Shown here one piece after another: positions 4,679 to 7,132 of a DNA stretch of 7,132 nt (position 1 is the first letter of the stretch; every line of letters begins with the position of its first letter). The notes beneath the pieces were generated by a model. It did no database searches and had not been told where the DNA came from. It saw only the letters and a list, made by a program, of their open reading frames with translations. The DNA is from Candidatus Poribacteria bacterium. Lineage in GTDB: Bacteria > Poribacteria > WGA-4E > WGA-3G. A program made the position numbers and the translations under genes. The stretch is taken from contig JAPPMR010000108.1 in the NCBI GenBank assembly GCA_028818995.1, forward strand, positions 1 through 7,132. Direction: 5' to 3'.

Positions 4679-5980
4679 ATGCGCATATTTGAGGGATTAT
4701 CCGTAGGACTTTCTGCAATTCGTAGCAATAAACTGCGCTCGCTGCTGACGATGCTTGGTATTATTATAGGCGTTGCATCGGTACTTGCGATGATCTCAAT
4801 CGGTGATGGTGCAAAAGAGATTGTGCTGCAGGACGCACAGAAGCTCGGTGGTGTCAACCAATTCACGATGTATCGCAGCAGCTACAAGCGGGTAGGTAGC
4901 CGGTGGATGCCAAATCGTAGCAACGAATACTTCAAGTACGACGACGTATTAGCGATAGAAGCAGAATGTCCATCCGTAAAGGTAGTTGTGCCTCGAATAC
5001 CAGAATGGCGGGGTGTACAGATTCAAACTAATGATGGCTCTGAAACTCGCAGTGGATATAACGGTGTGAATGCCTCATTTTCAGAAGCGATGGACTGGAA
5101 AATTCAAGAAGGACGTTTTATTTCTGATGAGGATATTGAAAACAAAGCGAAAGTTTGCGTTTTAGGTACTGAGGTAGCATTTAACCTATTTGGTAACAAA
5201 TCCCCCATAAAGCAGGAAATCAAAATCGGTAGAGGTGGAGGCAGATTTGATAGATATGGCAGAGGTGATCAGGTGCGGATCGCTGAACGTTTTACCGTTG
5301 TCGGAACAATGGAAGGCCGTGGCAGAAGTCTCCGATTCGGATGGAACTTGGACGATATGGTTTTCATCCCCATCACAACAGCACAAGAGCGTTTTACCGG
5401 TAACGATCATATTGTAATGTTATCTGTTCACGCCAACACCGTTGACGATGTTCCGAAAGCAATAGAAGAGGTGAAAGAAGTAATGAGGGCACGCCATAAG
5501 AATCAGGATGATTTCTTCAGTCTTAGGGATATGCGAGAAGGTATGGCGCAGTTAGATAAAATTAGTAATGTCATAAAAATTGCGTTGGGTAGCATTGCGG
5601 GTTTTTCTCTGCTTGTCGGTGGTATCGGCATTATGAACATGATGTTGGTAGCAGTTAGCGAACGCACGCGTGAGATCGGTCTGAGAAAGGCACTCGGTGC
5701 GAAACGTCTTGATATTATGCTACAGTTCCTAATAGAATCCATTGCGATGTGTATTATAGGTGGGGCTTTAGGTGTCGGGTTAGGTTATCTCGCGGGTGAA
5801 GGTATGGCAATTATCGCTGTGAAGATTGTCAAGATGGTGCCGGATTGGCCAGCAGTTATCTCTATGCAGTGGGTTATTATCTCTGTCTCATTTTCTGCAT
5901 TGATTGGTGTCTCTTTTGGGCTTTATCCTGCATTGAAAGCGTCAGCGCTCTCCCCAATAGAAGCCTTACGTACTGAGTAG
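4679..5980 (+). CDS. MacB/FtsX-type ABC transporter permease, 433 aa (second complete paralogue)
   Basis: Same length as the permease at 368-1669 and alignable without gaps, with about 320 of 433 residues identical by hand count. Identity is concentrated in TM1 and its flank (about 19-50) and in the first FtsX helix plus coupling motif (about 298-341, including SERTREIGLRKALGA). The extracytoplasmic domain (about 43-295) is much more variable, with changes around residues 60-85, 112-140, 154-180 and 185-205, as expected if paralogues differ in cargo or partner recognition. The Gly/Arg/aromatic loop at about 186-200 is retained with changed sequence. There is no ATP-binding domain. The start is set by GGAG at 4668-4671, 7 nt before the ATG. 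The next permease starts 12 bp after the stop, so the two form an operon and may assemble as a heterodimer, as LolC/LolE do. Substrate unknown. Confidence 0.93.
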   Translation: MRIFEGLSVGLSAIRSNKLRSLLTMLGIIIGVASVLAMISIGDGAKEIVLQDAQKLGGVNQFTMYRSSYKRVGSRWMPNRSNEYFKYDDVLAIEAECPSVKVVVPRIPEWRGVQIQTNDGSETRSGYNGVNASFSEAMDWKIQEGRFISDEDIENKAKVCVLGTEVAFNLFGNKSPIKQEIKIGRGGGRFDRYGRGDQVRIAERFTVVGTMEGRGRSLRFGWNLDDMVFIPITTAQERFTGNDHIVMLSVHANTVDDVPKAIEEVKEVMRARHKNQDDFFSLRDMREGMAQLDKISNVIKIALGSIAGFSLLVGGIGIMNMMLVAVSERTREIGLRKALGAKRLDIMLQFLIESIAMCIIGGALGVGLGYLAGEGMAIIAVKIVKMVPDWPAVISMQWVIISVSFSALIGVSFGLYPALKASALSPIEALRTE

Positions 5981-5992
5981 GAGGAAATCTAT

Positions 5993-7132
5993 ATGAATCT
6001 ATTTGAATGTATCATTTTAGGTATTACCAGTTTGCGTCGTAACCCGCTCCGCACCAGTCTGACAATTTTAGGAATTATCGTTGGTGTTGGTTCTGTGGTC
6101 AGTATGGTCTCTGTTGGAGATGGATCCAGGTCTATGGTGTTACGGGAAATTGAACGGACCGGCGGAACAAAAATGGTAGAAATCTATAAAGACGATTGGG
6201 ATAGGCAATCTGGTACATTAAGTCGTGCAGCGGGCGAAGCTGTTAGAGGTAGGAGTCGTTGGCGTAGAAACCGCGCTGAGCATTTGGAAACAGAGGATGC
6301 TTTTGAAATCTTGAAGAGTGCTCGTGGTATCGTTAACGTTGTAGCAGAAGACGATATGCCCGGTTGGAGCGTGAGTTTCAAGGGACGTAAGAAGGAATCC
6401 CGAATTGTAGCATCAACAGCGGGATACGACCGTTCATATAACTGGTTCACCTCAAGTGGCAGATTTTTCAACGCGGATGAGGTAGAAGCTGCCAGTAGTG
6501 TTGCTGTGATCGGCTCAAAAATTGCGGAAGAGGTGTTTTTGAACGAAGACCCAGTTGGGAAAGAGATAAAAGCCTCTCGTCCTTCTTATTGGCGGGGTAG
6601 AAGTGGACTCTATGAGGTGCGCCTTAAGGTCATTGGTGTGATGGAAGAGAAGGGTGATGCCATGGACACCACCGGTTGGGATGACAGATTCATCATTCCC
6701 ATTACAACACTCCAAGAACGTTTTAAAGGTCGCAATGATGTTGAACGCATTCGCGTTGAAGCAGTAGATGTAGATACAATTCCGCTTGCAATAGCGGATG
6801 CTAAACAGATTTTAGGCAGAATACACAACAACACAGGTGAAGAATATAACTATTGGACCGCACAAGAGGAATTGGCTACTGCCGATAAAGTCGGGTTAGT
6901 GATGAAGGCTTTAATGGGTGGTATCGCTGGGATTGCATTGATGGTTGCAGGCATCGGTGTGATGAATATCATGCTCGTATCCGTAACTGACCGCACGCAA
7001 GAAATTGGATTGCGAAAAGCACTCGGTGCAACATTCAATGATATCATAACCCAATTCCTGATTGAGGCATCTGTCCTCACTTTATTGGGTGGAGTTCTTG
7101 GGTCAATCTTAGGGGTATTCATGGGACAAGGT
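5993..7132 (+). CDS. MacB/FtsX-type ABC transporter permease, 3' end outside window (380 codons seen)
   Basis: The ATG at 5993 follows AGGAGG (5979-5984, overlapping the previous stop) by 8 nt. The frame stays open to the last base of the window, giving 380 residues; about 50-60 more are expected from the family. Layout: TM1 about 22-42 (LGIIVGVGSVVSMVSVGDG), MacB_PCD about 43-300, first FtsX helix about 306-330 (GGIAGIALMVAGIGVMNIML), coupling motif DRTQEIGLRKALGA at 333-346, second FtsX helix about 355-378. It is clearly homologous to the two 433-aa permeases but far more diverged in the extracytoplasmic domain, and the coupling motif is shifted by 5 residues. Residues 85-94 (RGRSRWRRNR) form a strongly basic patch absent at this place in the others. 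Direct coupling to the preceding gene suggests the products act together. Confidence 0.92.
   Translation, partial: MNLFECIILGITSLRRNPLRTSLTILGIIVGVGSVVSMVSVGDGSRSMVLREIERTGGTKMVEIYKDDWDRQSGTLSRAAGEAVRGRSRWRRNRAEHLETEDAFEILKSARGIVNVVAEDDMPGWSVSFKGRKKESRIVASTAGYDRSYNWFTSSGRFFNADEVEAASSVAVIGSKIAEEVFLNEDPVGKEIKASRPSYWRGRSGLYEVRLKVIGVMEEKGDAMDTTGWDDRFIIPITTLQERFKGRNDVERIRVEAVDVDTIPLAIADAKQILGRIHNNTGEEYNYWTAQEELATADKVGLVMKALMGGIAGIALMVAGIGVMNIMLVSVTDRTQEIGLRKALGATFNDIITQFLIEASVLTLLGGVLGSILGVFMGQG

Noticed and set aside
4576..4866. - strand ORF overlapping the start of the second complete permease
   Set aside because: Half of it is antisense to the highly conserved permease N-terminus and the rest is AT-rich intergenic DNA; no family features.

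Overview
The window is a tandem array of MacB/FtsX-type ABC transporter permease genes on the + strand, interrupted by about 3 kb of unrelated accessory genes. Gene density is bacterial: Shine-Dalgarno sites are clear, GTG starts occur, and there is a 4-nt stop/start overlap. A short membrane-anchored protein (3710-4081) beginning MKTKLAYMVLGAVIASIGYF, together with paralogous MacB permeases, resembles what I recall from Candidatus Poribacteria (sponge-associated or marine uncultured bacteria). That placement is inferred from memory and has not been checked by a search.

Layout. (1) 1-129 is the last 42 codons of a MacB-type permease. (2) 130-367 is an AT-rich intergenic region carrying one copy of a short imperfect repeat. 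(3) 368-1669 is a complete 433-aa MacB-type permease. (4) 1675-3301 on the - strand is a two-gene cassette: tcmP (SAM-methyltransferase-like 'three-Cys-motif partner') followed by its usual companion, a Gp37/Gp68 (DUF5131) three-Cys-motif protein. It has its own sigma70-like promoter and ends 5 bp from the stop of the upstream permease gene. (5) 3459-4463 on the + strand is a group of small genes: a coiled-coil ORF that looks 5'-truncated, a membrane-anchored small protein, an overlapping 90-aa acidic helical protein, and possibly a 29-aa ORF. The second copy of the repeat lies just before this group. (6) 4679-5980 is a second 433-aa MacB permease, about 74% identical to the first by hand count. 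(7) 5993-7132 is a third, more diverged MacB permease, starting 12 bp after the second and running off the window end.

How they work together. The permeases share one layout: an N-terminal TM helix, a large extracytoplasmic MacB_PCD domain, and a C-terminal FtsX domain with three TM helices. They lack an ATPase domain, so they need a separate LolD/MacB-type ATPase, which is not in the window. The last two are almost certainly co-transcribed and could form a heterodimer. The TcmP/DUF5131 pair and the small genes have no evident link to transport and look like accessory cargo placed between duplicated permease genes. I see no rRNA, tRNA, CRISPR array, transposase or integrase.
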